Origin: Hymenobacter baengnokdamensis
GTDB taxonomy: Bacteria; Bacteroidota; Bacteroidia; Cytophagales; Hymenobacteraceae
Direction: 5' to 3'
NCBI RefSeq assembly: GCF_008728635.1
Contig: NZ_CP044285.1
Location: 744,001 to 808,000 of the forward strand
Length of the DNA: 64,000 bases
Shown here: positions 33,891-44,458 of the stretch, one piece after another
Numbering within the stretch: position 1 is the stretch's first letter
Layout of the letters: every line of letters starts with the position of its first letter
Notes under the pieces: model-generated
The model's database searches: none
What the model was told of the DNA's origin: nothing
What the model saw: only the letters and a program-made list of their open reading frames with translations
Made by a program: the position numbers and the translations under genes

Positions 33891-34328
33891 ATGTCGCATT
33901 ACCATCTACTCTTTCTCAATGTGGCGCTGACGCTTTACCTCACTGGCGTTATCTGGGTAGTGCAGCTGGTAGTATACCCGGCGCTGATGCTGGTGGGGCG
34001 AGCAGAATTTGCCCGCTACCACGCGGCCCACACGCGGGGCATGGGCTGGGTAGTAGCCGCGCCCATGGTGCTGGAGCTGGCTTTGGCCACCTGGCTGGCG
34101 TGGGTGGCTTACCCGGCCTGGGGCGTCGGGCTGGCCCTCGGGCAGCTGGCCCTGGTGGTGGTGGTGTGGGCCGCTACGTTTTGGATTTCGGTGCCTTTCC
34201 ACAACCGCCTCGCGGCCGGTGGCTACGACTACGTGGCCCTCGATGGCCTCGTGCGTACCAACTGGCTGCGCACCCTGGCCTGGACCGCCCGGGCCAGCCT
34301 GCTTGGGTGGATTTTGTATAATATATGA
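33891..34328 (+). CDS. Small four-helix membrane protein
   Basis: A 145-aa hydrophobic protein. ATG 33891 opens directly into the first helix (LLFLNVALTLYLTGVIWVVQ), followed by helices near 60-78, 82-103 and 125-143. The loop PFHNRLAAGGYD and the segment ARYHAAHTRGM are the polar parts. It recalls DUF1772-like membrane proteins, but I cannot place it. It is divergent from the M13 peptidase gene. Confidence 0.65.
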   Translation: MSHYHLLFLNVALTLYLTGVIWVVQLVVYPALMLVGRAEFARYHAAHTRGMGWVVAAPMVLELALATWLAWVAYPAWGVGLALGQLALVVVVWAATFWISVPFHNRLAAGGYDYVALDGLVRTNWLRTLAWTARASLLGWILYNI

Positions 34329-34457
34329 TTTTTAATATAATAGAATCTCGCGACTCACCCCTTTCCGCCAAGCCGTCGTACTGCATTCATTGCTCCCTGC
34401 TTCTGGCACCTATTCCGCATTCACCCGTAACTTGCGGCCTTAAATCCGGCTTTCCCT

Positions 34458-34715
34458 ATGATGATGAAACGCTTCCTGCCCGCGCTACTGGCCTCAGCGG
34501 CCCTCACGCTGACCCTGGCCGCTTGCAGCTCGCCCGACGGCAACCCCACTTCGACCGAAGACGACATAGCCACGGCTCCGCTGCCGCCGGTGCCGGCTGC
34601 CGTAGATACCACGGGTGGCAAAAAGGCCCCCGCGCCCGCTGCCAACAGCATCAACCGTGAGCTAACTGCGCCCAACGCCGTGGAAGATATCAAAAAGATG
34701 CAGCCGCAGATGTAA
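34458..34715 (+). CDS. Small lipoprotein
   Basis: An 85-aa protein with a lipoprotein signal ending LTLTLAAC; the remainder is a Pro/Ala-rich, probably disordered chain with no recognisable domain. Two ATGs precede the basic residue and either could start it. A hairpin terminator lies 60 bp after the stop. Confidence 0.7.
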   Translation: MMMKRFLPALLASAALTLTLAACSSPDGNPTSTEDDIATAPLPPVPAAVDTTGGKKAPAPAANSINRELTAPNAVEDIKKMQPQM

Positions 34716-34773
34716 CTCGCAGCTGTTCGCTGACTTTATAGCCTCCAATAGTTTTTTTAGCTGGGAATACTGG

Positions 34774-34818
34774 CCTGTGCCAATGAGCGGTTTTACCAGC
34801 TTATTGGCACAGGTTTTT
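34774..34818 (+). terminator. Intrinsic terminator after the small lipoprotein gene
   Basis: An 11-bp stem, CCTGTGCCAAT / ATTGGCACAGG (34774-34784 / 34803-34813), an 18-nt loop and T5. It ends 2 nt before an ATG of the next gene (34821), which argues for the next in-frame ATG at 34839. Confidence 0.8.
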
Positions 34819-34838
34819 GCATGCCTGGCCCTTTCACT

Positions 34839-35336
34839 ATGACTAATTCTCCCGTACTGCGCCGCGGCCAGGAAACCGACCTGCCCCGCGTGCTGGCCCT
34901 CATTCAGGAGCTGGCAGTGTATGAGCGTGCCCCCGAGGCCGTCACCAACACCCTGGCCATGATGCAGCGCGATGGCTTTGGGCCAGAGCCGATTTTCGGC
35001 TTTTTCGTGCTCGAAAGCGGCGACGACCTGCTCGGGCTGGCGCTTTTTTACACCGCCTACTCTACCTGGAAAGGCCGGATGCTTTACCTGGAAGATTTGG
35101 TAATAACCGAAGCTGCCCGGCGCGGCGGCTATGGCCGCCGGCTCTTCGACGCCGTAGTGGCCGAAGCGAAGCGCACCGGGGCCCAGCGCATGAAATGGCA
35201 GGTACTCGACTGGAACGAGCCGGCCATTGGCTTCTACAAAAAGCTCGGTGCTACCCTCGAATCGGACTGGCTCAACGGTAATCTCAGCGCCGAAGACCTG
35301 GCCGCTTATGAAATAAAAACGGGCGAGCAAGCCTAA
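34839..35336 (+). CDS. GNAT family N-acetyltransferase
   Basis: A 165-aa single GNAT domain transferring acetyl from acetyl-CoA. The acetyl-CoA loop is EAARRGGYGRRLFDAV, preceded by the strand MLYLEDLVIT; the C-terminal WNEPAIGFYKKLGA is also typical. The LAVYERAPEAV start and overall plan resemble the spermidine/thialysine acetyltransferase group, so an amine or amino-acid substrate is possible. I use ATG 34839 because 34821 abuts the preceding terminator. Confidence 0.83.
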   Translation: MTNSPVLRRGQETDLPRVLALIQELAVYERAPEAVTNTLAMMQRDGFGPEPIFGFFVLESGDDLLGLALFYTAYSTWKGRMLYLEDLVITEAARRGGYGRRLFDAVVAEAKRTGAQRMKWQVLDWNEPAIGFYKKLGATLESDWLNGNLSAEDLAAYEIKTGEQA

Positions 35337-35381
35337 AAGCAAGGCAGGTGGACGACAGCAAGTAGTACGCCCCCGGCCGCC

Positions 35382-37469
35382 TCATAGCTTTACTATATGC
35401 ACACTGCGGCTACCCTGGTCGGTGGAAAGCTGCAGAATGTAGAAGCCCGGCCGAAGGTCGGCTACCTCGAGGGTAAGCACATTGAGGCCAGCCTGCACGG
35501 CTACGCGCTGCCCGCGGAGGTAGCGGCCCAGTTCGTCGTAAAAGCGCAGCACGAGGCTCCCGGCCGCCGGGGCCGGGTAAGCCAGCTGCAGCTCATTGCC
35601 AGTAATGGGGTTAGGAAAAACCTGCACATCGGCCGAGGCTGCCGTGGTAAAGGGCAGCGGGGCCGCATAGTCGGTGGTTCCGTCGGGGCGGCGCAGCCCG
35701 AGCCGGTAGTAATGCAGGCCGGCCAGGGGCTGGGGGTCGGCCAGGGTATACTGCCCGCTGGCCTGGGCGGCCGTGGTAGCTACCGGCTGCCAGCCGCCGC
35801 CCGCAGTGGTAGTGTCGATGCCGGCGCTGCGCTCCAGCACAAAGCCTGCTACAAAGCATTCGGCACGGGTAGTAAAAACCAGGCTGGGCACGGCCGGATT
35901 GCCCCCGGCCGCGAGCGCTGTGAGCGGAGCCGGCAACATAGCCGGGCCGCCGCAGCCCCGGTTGTGAAAGCTGCGCGTGCGCAACACCAGTCGGCCGCCG
36001 GCTACATCAGAGGTCGGGTCGAGCACGCGCAAAATTGCCCCTGGCGCCACGGCATAGTGCATAATGGCCCCCGGCCGGATGAGGTGCGTCAGCTGCTGCG
36101 CGTGGCCCAGCTCGTGGGTAGCCACCGACTCAAAGTCGTACTGCCCGGCGCCCGGCCTGGCCGGCCCGAACGCAAACGGCAGACTGCTGGAAAACTGCTG
36201 GTCGATTTCGGAAACGTAAAATACTACCTCGCCTTGTGGATTGTAACACCCTTGGTAGTAGGAAGTTGTGCGGCCCAACACCCGCGCGGGCAGCGAGCCA
36301 TCGTCGAAAGCCACGACGTTGTTGGTATCAGCGGCAATCGTATTGGTAGTGGCATCGGCCCCGAACTCCCAATTGATGCCGCTGGTGCAGCGCCACTGTG
36401 CCAGCGCCCGCTGCCAGGCCGCCACGGCCGCCGCATTGCTTCGAAAATTGGGGCCGAAGTGAAACGTAATTCCGCCCGTAGCATTAGTTGCTACGTGGTT
36501 GGGCCGGTCAACAAAGGCTCCGGTAACGTCATCAATATTGCTTAAAGCATATACTATCGTCAGCGCGGTAGCGGTTTGGGCGGTCGTGCCATCGGCAGTG
36601 GTGATGCTCACCGGGCCCGAGCCGGCAGGGTGGCCGTTGCTGGCCAGTGAGGGTACCCGCACCCGAATGCGGGTGTCGCTCCAGCTCAGGTAGTCGCGGG
36701 CGAGGGCGCGGGTGGTGGTAGCGCCGCCATCGTCGGCATTGCGAAAATCGACGCCCCCGCTGCCCTGGCTGCTGCCAAAGCCGCTGCCTTCTATGGTAAG
36801 CACCGCCCCGGTGCCAGCCGTGGTTTGAGCGGGGCTAAACGACGTGATAACAGCAGCCTGCACCCGCTGGGCAACCGGCGTAGTTACCCGCGGCAGCGCC
36901 GCCAGCAGCCGGCGGTTGGCTTGCAGCTCCTGCGGAGCCTGCCCGCTTAGCTGCTGGGTTTGCTGCCGCGCCTCGGCCCAGCTGGCATAGGTGCGGGCCG
37001 GCTCGGTGGCCGTACCGGCGGTTAAGTCATAGGTAATGACACCCTGGCTGGATGCAAACGCCGCGTAGCCCGGCGCCACGCCTTGCCAGGGTGCCCGCAC
37101 CAGAAAAAAAATTCCCTGCTGCCCTACCGGCAAAGGATGCAGGGTATTGGTTAGCTCCTGCCGGGCCAGGCCCACCTGCCCGCCCTCTACCAGCAGCGGC
37201 AGGGCCAGGGTATCGGGCAGGGCCCCCTTTAGCACGCGAAATACGCGCAGCCGCTGGCGCGTGAGAATATGCTGGTGGGCAGCGTCCCATTCGCCCTGAG
37301 CATCCAGCACTTCCGCTTCTACCACGAGGCGGGCGGCTTGCATTCGCTCGGCCGCGGGCAGCGGCAGCAGCAGGCAAGGCAAGGGGGCCGACTGGGCCAT
37401 TCCGCGCCCGGCACTGATGGCAAAAGCCAGCCCCAGCAGCCAGCTCCGCAGGTAAATAAAGACGCGCAT
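35382..37469 (-). CDS. T9SS-secreted metzincin-type metalloprotease with IPT/TIG domain
   Basis: A 695-aa secreted enzyme starting at ATG 37469 (MRVFIYLRSWLLGLAFAISA signal). After an N-terminal region (about 30-190) comes an IPT/TIG beta-sandwich (ITSFSPAQTTAGTGAVLTI, about 205-305). The protease domain follows, with HELGHAQQLTH (452-462) and a Met-turn at 470 (AIMHY), the zinc site of matrixin-like metzincins. The C-terminal 80 residues are a T9SS type A sorting domain (VQVFPNPITG ... SRSVHIVKL). Likely an extracellular protease with self or host-material substrates unknown. Confidence 0.85.
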   Translation of the reverse strand: MRVFIYLRSWLLGLAFAISAGRGMAQSAPLPCLLLPLPAAERMQAARLVVEAEVLDAQGEWDAAHQHILTRQRLRVFRVLKGALPDTLALPLLVEGGQVGLARQELTNTLHPLPVGQQGIFFLVRAPWQGVAPGYAAFASSQGVITYDLTAGTATEPARTYASWAEARQQTQQLSGQAPQELQANRRLLAALPRVTTPVAQRVQAAVITSFSPAQTTAGTGAVLTIEGSGFGSSQGSGGVDFRNADDGGATTTRALARDYLSWSDTRIRVRVPSLASNGHPAGSGPVSITTADGTTAQTATALTIVYALSNIDDVTGAFVDRPNHVATNATGGITFHFGPNFRSNAAAVAAWQRALAQWRCTSGINWEFGADATTNTIAADTNNVVAFDDGSLPARVLGRTTSYYQGCYNPQGEVVFYVSEIDQQFSSSLPFAFGPARPGAGQYDFESVATHELGHAQQLTHLIRPGAIMHYAVAPGAILRVLDPTSDVAGGRLVLRTRSFHNRGCGGPAMLPAPLTALAAGGNPAVPSLVFTTRAECFVAGFVLERSAGIDTTTAGGGWQPVATTAAQASGQYTLADPQPLAGLHYYRLGLRRPDGTTDYAAPLPFTTAASADVQVFPNPITGNELQLAYPAPAAGSLVLRFYDELGRYLRGQRVAVQAGLNVLTLEVADLRPGFYILQLSTDQGSRSVHIVKL

Positions 37470-37665
37470 TTGCGAAAATAGGCCGGCCGGCGTCAAACTC
37501 ATGCCCGGCCGGCTGCCACAGCCGTATTGGCCGGGCGGTGTTTGCGGCACACTTTATGAAAAAGACATAAGCTATTCGTACCTGTTTGCGTATTACCCTT
37601 CATCTATTCCCCACCTCTCGCTGGCCCGCCCTCGGCCCTACCCAGGGCGAGCCGAACTTTACTAT

Positions 37666-38070
37666 ATGAGAAACCCTCTGTTATACATCAGCTTAAGCCT
37701 ATTATTAGCGCCCACTAAATATGCCACTGCCCAAGTGCGGCCGGCTCCGCGCAGCGTAGCTGCGGCACCAGTGCAGCCGTGCAATACGTTTAGCGGCCGG
37801 GTTATGGCCAACGATAAGCCGCTGGCGGGCGTCAGCGTTTTTGTTAAAGGCACCTCTATTATTCTTATTACCAACGAAGAGGGCTTTTTTACGCTGCCAG
37901 CTCAGGTCACGCAGTTTCCGACTCTTTCGGTGAGTGCGGCCGGCTACGGCCCCGAGGAACACACCTATACCTCCTGCGCCCCCGTAACGGTGGAAATGCA
38001 GCTACTGCCGGGCACGCGCATCAAGCAGCACGGCAAGCGCAAGGGCTTCATTATGAAAACGGGCTCCTAA
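37666..38070 (+). CDS. Secreted carboxypeptidase-regulatory-like domain protein
   Basis: A 134-aa protein with a signal peptide (MRNPLLYISLSLLLAPTKYATA). Its single beta-sandwich of the carboxypeptidase D regulatory type is shown by FSGRVMANDKPLAGVSVFVKG, TNEEGFFTLPA and LSVSAAGYGPEE. The tail is basic (KQHGKRKGF). The same frame is open upstream to 37501, but that part is not credible. Such domains often anchor or present surface proteins; the specific role is unknown. Confidence 0.72.
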   Translation: MRNPLLYISLSLLLAPTKYATAQVRPAPRSVAAAPVQPCNTFSGRVMANDKPLAGVSVFVKGTSIILITNEEGFFTLPAQVTQFPTLSVSAAGYGPEEHTYTSCAPVTVEMQLLPGTRIKQHGKRKGFIMKTGS

Positions 38071-38082
38071 GCCACCCGCCGC

Positions 38083-38394
38083 GTGGCTACCCCCACTGTG
38101 CCCGACGCGTTTGGTATAGCCTCCAGCTGGCGGGTGCCGGGGCTCGGCCTTTTGGTGCTGCCAGCCGCGCCCGAGCCGGCGTGGCTGGCAGCGCCTGCCC
38201 TGCATTCAGAGGTGGCGCTACGGCTGCATCGCCCTGCGGCACCGCCCCTGCTGCTCGTGGCTACTGTAGAAGAAATTGCTTATGCCGGGCAGCCCGCGGC
38301 ACGGGCCCTGCTGCTCGATGCTGACCTCGGCAAGCTACCTGCTATCGGTTCGTGGCTGGAGTTACTAACTAACATGCCTGAATACTTGCATTAG
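38083..38394 (+). CDS. Small hypothetical protein
   Basis: A 103-aa frame opening at GTG 38083, 12 bp after the previous stop. It is Ala/Leu/Pro-rich with alternating hydrophobic strands (GLGLLVLPA, ALRLHRP, LLLVATVEEIAY) and no signal or membrane helix. I recognise no family. Codon use is like its neighbours; coding status is likely but not certain. Confidence 0.45.
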   Translation: MATPTVPDAFGIASSWRVPGLGLLVLPAAPEPAWLAAPALHSEVALRLHRPAAPPLLLVATVEEIAYAGQPAARALLLDADLGKLPAIGSWLELLTNMPEYLH

Positions 38395-38787
38395 CAAAAA
38401 AAACATGTACCTTGGTATCACTTTTAAGTATAGTGGTCAAGGAGTTAAAAAAGGCGTGCGGGCGTTTTGCTGCCGCTGGCTTTGCTTTATGCTGAGCCCG
38501 CGCACTGCCTGCCCGCCCTGATACCGTAGGCAGGAGGCCGCGCCCTTGGAGCGCGGCTGCCAGCCTGCCTTTCCCCATTGCCCGGCCGCGGCCGGTCTTC
38601 GCACTGCCTACCCGCTGGGTAAACCGCCTGCCTGGTTTGCTGGCGGTCGCTGCCCTTCTGCTGTTTGCCTCACACTGTCTTTTTACGGCTATGAAACACC
38701 AGATACCCTCTCCTTTAAACGCCTGCCCGATGTCGGGCTTTGCTTACGGCGGGCACTTTATCGTAGTATTTTTTCGGGGCCGGGGCC
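38395..38787. other. Gene-free structured stretch before the LuxR-type regulator
   Basis: About 390 bp. It has a -7-like TACCTTGG (38410-38417), the hairpin GCCGCGC/GCGCGGC (38537-38543/38551-38557), a direct repeat CGCACTGCCTRCCCGC (38501-38516 and 38600-38615) and further short palindromes. An 81-codon frame at 38546-38791 is not convincing as protein. It may be a long leader or a small RNA locus. Confidence 0.4.
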
Positions 38788-39411
38788 ATGAGCAGCGTTA
38801 GCCCTACTGCGCTGGTAGCAGCGGCACCAACTATTTTTCGGCAGGGATTACTGGCCTTATTTCGCCAGCGCTGGCCCCAGGCCCTGCTTACGCTTACTGC
38901 CGATGCTACTCAGCTTGCCGACTTGATTACCTACCGCATTTTCAGGGTAGTTGTGCTCGATGACGCCCTGCCGGGCCTGTCGCTTCCCAACCTGCTAGCC
39001 CGACTGCAGCAGGTACGGCCCGGCCAGCGGCTGGTGGTGCTGACCAACCCGCGCCGGACGACGACGCCCAACTGCCTCGGGGGCTGGCCCGGCACGCGGC
39101 TGCAACTCTCGCGCCAGGCCCCTCCCGCGGCGCTGGCGGCTACGCTTGGCCCCTGGCTGGTGCCCGCCCCCGACAACGAGCCGCCGCCCGCACGCACCCG
39201 CAGGCCAGACCTGGCCAGCAGCTTCAGCGCCCGCGAACTGGAAGTGCTTCGGCTGGTAGTAGACGACCTCTGCAACGAGGAGATTGCCGCCCGCCTTTAC
39301 ATCAGCGTGCGCACCGTGGAAAGCCACCGCCGCATGCTGCTGCAGAAAGCCGGCACCCGCACGCTCGTCGGGCTGGCCGCCCGGGCCGTGCGCGAGGGCT
39401 GGGTGGCCTAG
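38788..39411 (+). CDS. LuxR/NarL-type regulator with degenerate receiver domain
   Basis: A 207-aa protein. The C-terminal HTH (about 145-205) is a classic LuxR domain: FSARELEVLRLVVDDLCNEEIAARLYIS, then VRTVESHRRMLLQKAG. The N-terminal 120 residues look like a receiver fold (IFRQGLLALF, RVVVLDDALPGLSL, LVVLTNP), but the Thr/Lys pocket is not clear, so phosphorylation is doubtful. No histidine kinase is adjacent. Target genes unknown. Confidence 0.82.
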   Translation: MSSVSPTALVAAAPTIFRQGLLALFRQRWPQALLTLTADATQLADLITYRIFRVVVLDDALPGLSLPNLLARLQQVRPGQRLVVLTNPRRTTTPNCLGGWPGTRLQLSRQAPPAALAATLGPWLVPAPDNEPPPARTRRPDLASSFSARELEVLRLVVDDLCNEEIAARLYISVRTVESHRRMLLQKAGTRTLVGLAARAVREGWVA

Positions 39412-39642
39412 TAAATTTTCTGGAAATAACATGGTAATGCCCTGGCAAGCAAAAAAGGACCGCCGGAGCAGCGGGCATGCTAGTGCGTGTAGCGGGCAGC
39501 CGGCTATAGCCTGGCTCAACAAGGCCGGCACTATTAATATGATTTTCGCTATACTCTGATTAGCCTCAACCATACGTAACATTGGCATAACATTGACCCG
39601 CCCCTGGCCCGTAGAAAGCCGAAAACGCGCGTCTTTTCTGCT

Positions 39643-40185
39643 ATGGCTCTTCCGCTGCACTTACTGCCGGCCCACGTGGCTAACTCGCACACGCGCATTC
39701 ACGTCGTAATTGAAACGCCTAAAGGCAGCCGTAATAAAATAGCCTTTAACCCTGATTTAGAGGTGCTGATGCTCAAAGGGGTGCTGCCCGAGGGACACAG
39801 CTTTCCCTACGACTTTGGGTTTGTGCCCTCAACCAAGGCCGAAGACGGCGACCCGCTCGATGTGCTGCTCTTACTCGATGAGCCGGTGTTTCCGGGCTGC
39901 GTGGTAGAGGCCCGCCTGCTCGGGGCTCTCGAAATTGAGCAGCGCGAACCTGATGGCACCGTGCAGCGCAACGACCGCCTGCTGGCCGTGGCAGCCAACT
40001 CGCGCGAGCACAAAGCGCTGCACACCATCACCGACCTCGCGCCCGATATGCTGCACGAGGTAGAGCACTTCTTCCATTCCTACAACGAAGTGAAAGGTGG
40101 TGAAATCCGGGTGCTGCGGCGCGTCGGCCCCGACCGGGCGCACGCCTTGCTGGCGCAGGCCATGCTTGAGCCGCTCACTAAATAG
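39643..40185 (+). CDS. ppa: Inorganic pyrophosphatase (family I)
   Basis: PPi to 2 Pi, cytoplasmic and Mg-dependent. A 180-aa protein with IETPKGSRNKIAFNP, FPYDFGFVP and the metal-binding signature EDGDPLDVLLL, plus EHFFHSYNEVKGGE near the C-terminus. It overlaps nothing but lies 2 bp upstream of the DUF421 gene, so the two are surely cotranscribed. Confidence 0.95.
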   Translation: MALPLHLLPAHVANSHTRIHVVIETPKGSRNKIAFNPDLEVLMLKGVLPEGHSFPYDFGFVPSTKAEDGDPLDVLLLLDEPVFPGCVVEARLLGALEIEQREPDGTVQRNDRLLAVAANSREHKALHTITDLAPDMLHEVEHFFHSYNEVKGGEIRVLRRVGPDRAHALLAQAMLEPLTK

Positions 40186-40187
40186 CC

Positions 40188-40697
40188 ATGAAAAATATAC
40201 TGGATTTTTTGATAGGCTTTACGGTCGACTCGCACACCATTACGGCGGTGCAAATGACTACGCGGTCGGTTATAGTGTTTTTTGTGGCCCTGGCTCTGCT
40301 GCGGCTGTCGGGCAAGCGCACATTTGGCGGCAGCACGGCCTTCGATATGGTGGTCAAGATTATGCTGGGCGCGGTGCTGAGCCGGGCCGTGGTGGCCGCC
40401 TCGCCCTTCGGTGGCACCCTGCTGGCCAGCTTTGTGCTGGTGGCCCTGCACCGGCTGCTGGCCTGGGCGTCATTTCACAGCGAATGGGTGGGCAAGCTGG
40501 TAAAGGGCGAAGCGCTGCTGCTAGCCGAGCAGGGCCGTCCCATCCCTGAGCATTTAAGCCAGGCCTACCTCAGCCAAAAAGACCTGCTTGAGGGCCTGCA
40601 CACCAATGCCAACCTGGCTCACCTCGACCAGGCCGAGGCCATATACCTGGAGCGCGATGGCAGCATCAGCGTAGTAAAAAAAGAGAAGCAGCAATAG
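40188..40697 (+). CDS. DUF421 (YetF-like) membrane protein
   Basis: A 169-aa protein with three N-terminal hydrophobic segments (VIVFFVALALLRL; VVKIMLGAVLSRAVV; LLASFVLVALHRLLAW), followed by the cytoplasmic DUF421 domain (KGEALLLAEQGRPIPEHL, LDQAEAIYLERDGSISVV). RLSGKRTFGGSTAFDMV is a family motif. Function unsettled; B. subtilis relatives are spore or membrane proteins. Its last codons (KKEKQQ stop) form half of a perfect palindromic terminator. Confidence 0.87.
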   Translation: MKNILDFLIGFTVDSHTITAVQMTTRSVIVFFVALALLRLSGKRTFGGSTAFDMVVKIMLGAVLSRAVVAASPFGGTLLASFVLVALHRLLAWASFHSEWVGKLVKGEALLLAEQGRPIPEHLSQAYLSQKDLLEGLHTNANLAHLDQAEAIYLERDGSISVVKKEKQQ

Positions 40698-40739
40698 GCA
40701 GATTCTATATAGAATCTGCCTATTGCTGCTTCTCTTTTT
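40678..40739. terminator. Perfect 62-bp palindrome containing the DUF421 stop codon
   Basis: 31-bp arms with no spacer, centred between 40708 and 40709 (CTATATAG), with A runs left and T runs right. The left arm encodes the end of DUF421. The convergent ettA stop is 45 bp further, so it serves both strands. Confidence 0.9.
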
Positions 40740-40784
40740 CAGAAGTCCCGGCAGCTGCGCAAGCGCAGGCAGCTCGTTTGGCCT

Positions 40785-42452
<1,668 letters not shown>

Positions 42453-42718
42453 AGGGAGTAGTGCCTGGGGCTTGAAAAATAGCGACGGGGTATTTTGATT
42501 AGTAAACCAAGTAGCGCCTGGGTGGTAGTTACTGCACAAGCAACAAATGTCGGCGACTTAAAGCAGAAACCTGTTATTAAATTCCGAGTACCACGTATCA
42601 GGTAGTGGGCGGCAAACCGATTTTCCGCGTAAACTTGTACTTCATTCCCTGTCCACGTTCGGGGCCGGCTGCCGCGCCTTCCGACGTTTTTGCCTCACTC
42701 TATCTTTCCCATTTCCCA

Positions 42719-44038
42719 ATGGAACTCACCGACCACCCGCTCACGGAGGCCCGCCGCTATGGCTACGTGGAAGACGGGGGCGTGTGGCTGCGCCCGACGA
42801 TGGGCCAGCCCGCTCGCCGCATTGGCCAGGTTAAAGACACCGACGACGATGCGCTGCGCTACTTTGGCCACCGCTACGAGGCTTTTCGGGCTAAAATCGA
42901 TGAGCTGCTTCAGCGGCTGCAAGCGGCCGACAACCAGGGGTCTTTTCTGATGAAGCTGCTACACCTGCAGGAGCAGACCAAGCAGCACGACGGCCTCGGC
43001 GACTACGCAACGCTGCACCGCCGCCTCAAAGAGGCGGAAGAGCAGCTCAACGTATCGGTGGCACGCAACCGCGAAAAAAACCTGGCTACCAAAATCAGCC
43101 TTATCGCGCAGGCTGAGGCATTGCGCGATACGGTGGAGTGGATTTCGGCCAGCGAAACCGTGAAAGAGCTGCGCCAGGCCTGGCTCAAGACCGGGCCCGT
43201 TGACAAAGCGCTGACGGAGGAGCTGGAAAACCGCTTTCACGGTGCCGTGCAGAATTTTTTTGACCGCCGTAAAGCCTTCCAGACCGACCGCAAGAACATG
43301 GCGCGGCGCACGGTGGAGCGCTACCGCGACCTCGTGAACCAGGCCGAAGCCCTGAAAAACTCTGACCAGTTTGAAGCTACTTCGCGCCAGCTTAAGCTAC
43401 TTCAGACTGCCTGGCGCGAAATCAATGGCACGCTGCCTAAAAAGCAGGCGGCCGAGCTGTGGACCAAGTTCCGGGCCGCCAACAACCACTTTTTTGAGCG
43501 CCTCAAAAAGCATATCGAAACCCAGCGCCCGGCCGAGGTCCGCCCCGGCGCAGCGCCCGGCTCGCCCGAGGAAAGCCTGCTGCGCAAGCGCGAGCTGGCC
43601 CGCCGCGCCGAGGCGCTCATTGCCCTGCCGCCCAACCAGGGCGTAACGCAGGCTAAAAGCCTGCAAGCCGAGTGGAAACAGAGCGGCGCGGTGCGCGGCC
43701 CCGAGTCGGACCAGCTGTGGCAGCGCTTTATGCTGGCCTGCGACAAGGTATTTGAGATGAGCGCCCTTGATTATTATCTGCGCAAGCGCCAGGCCGAGGG
43801 CAGTCCGCCCCTGCCGCCCGCCGAGCGCGCCCAGGCCGCTACGGTGGCCCTGCGCAAATTTATTGAGAGCGACCGCCAGGAGCTGGCCGTGCTGCAAGAC
43901 AACCTGGGCAAGCTCAACTCTTCGGCCGCCAACGACCAGTTTCGGCAGCTGTTGCAAGGAAAGATTCGCACCTTTGAGCGAAAGATTCAGACTAAAACCG
44001 AGTTAATTGCCCTTTTTCAGCTTCCGCTGGCTGGCTAA
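42719..44038 (+). CDS. DUF349 domain protein
   Basis: A 439-aa cytoplasmic, strongly helical and charged protein. DUF349 repeats follow one another: EWISASETVKELRQAWLKTGPV, LKLLQTAWREINGTLPKK and SLQAEWKQSGAVRGPE, each ending in a LWxRF-type helix, with predicted coiled coils between. Start at ATG 42719 (MELTDHPLTEARRYG). Function unknown; some relatives bind RNA or ribosomes. It is divergent from ettA. Confidence 0.85.
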   Translation: MELTDHPLTEARRYGYVEDGGVWLRPTMGQPARRIGQVKDTDDDALRYFGHRYEAFRAKIDELLQRLQAADNQGSFLMKLLHLQEQTKQHDGLGDYATLHRRLKEAEEQLNVSVARNREKNLATKISLIAQAEALRDTVEWISASETVKELRQAWLKTGPVDKALTEELENRFHGAVQNFFDRRKAFQTDRKNMARRTVERYRDLVNQAEALKNSDQFEATSRQLKLLQTAWREINGTLPKKQAAELWTKFRAANNHFFERLKKHIETQRPAEVRPGAAPGSPEESLLRKRELARRAEALIALPPNQGVTQAKSLQAEWKQSGAVRGPESDQLWQRFMLACDKVFEMSALDYYLRKRQAEGSPPLPPAERAQAATVALRKFIESDRQELAVLQDNLGKLNSSAANDQFRQLLQGKIRTFERKIQTKTELIALFQLPLAG

Positions 44039-44113
44039 CCTTTAGCCTGGCGCTTACGTTGCGCCGGTGCAGCCTATATTTAGCAACCTTTTTTCACGCC
44101 TTCCCTTTTTACT

Positions 44114-44335
44114 ATGTACTGGACCCTCGAACTCGCCTCCTACCTGGAAGATGCGCCCTGGCCCGCCACCAAAGACGAACTCATCGACTTTTCTATCCGC
44201 TCGGGGGCCCCGATGGAAGTAGTTGAAAACCTCCAGGGCCTGGAAGACGATGGCCAGCCTTACGAGAACATTGAAGAAGTATGGCCCGACTATCCGACCA
44301 AGGAGGACTTTATGTTCAATGAGGACGAGTACTAG
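44114..44335 (+). CDS. DUF2795 small protein
   Basis: A 73-aa acidic cytoplasmic protein, common in Bacteroidota: MYWTLELASYLEDAPWPATKDELIDFS, IRSGAPMEVVENLQGLEDDGQPYENIEEVWPDYP. The helical fold of this family resembles a small DNA- or protein-binding module; role unknown. TATATTTAG at 44075-44083 may be its -7 box. Confidence 0.85.
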   Translation: MYWTLELASYLEDAPWPATKDELIDFSIRSGAPMEVVENLQGLEDDGQPYENIEEVWPDYPTKEDFMFNEDEY

Positions 44336-44340
44336 GGTCA

Positions 44341-44458
44341 GTTATCAGTTATCAATGAGCAGTTATCAATTGCTTGTTAAGCACTTGCGGCTGGCATATC
44401 ATCCAGCAAACAGGCTACTTCGGAATTGATAACTGCAAATTGCTCACTGCTCATTGAG
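44341..44458. repeat. GTTATCAATGAGCAG-type inverted repeat at the ABC ATPase start
   Basis: The left arm (about 44351-44374) contains TCAATGAGCAGTTATCAATT. The right arm (44423-44458) is its complement with a 14-nt insertion. The right arm encodes the first dozen residues of the ABC ATPase. Confidence 0.65.

Noticed and set aside
38546..38791. An 81-codon frame before the LuxR-type gene
   Set aside because: Cys/Pro/Gly/Arg-rich, no start context, overlaps the next start and the hairpins; treated as non-coding.
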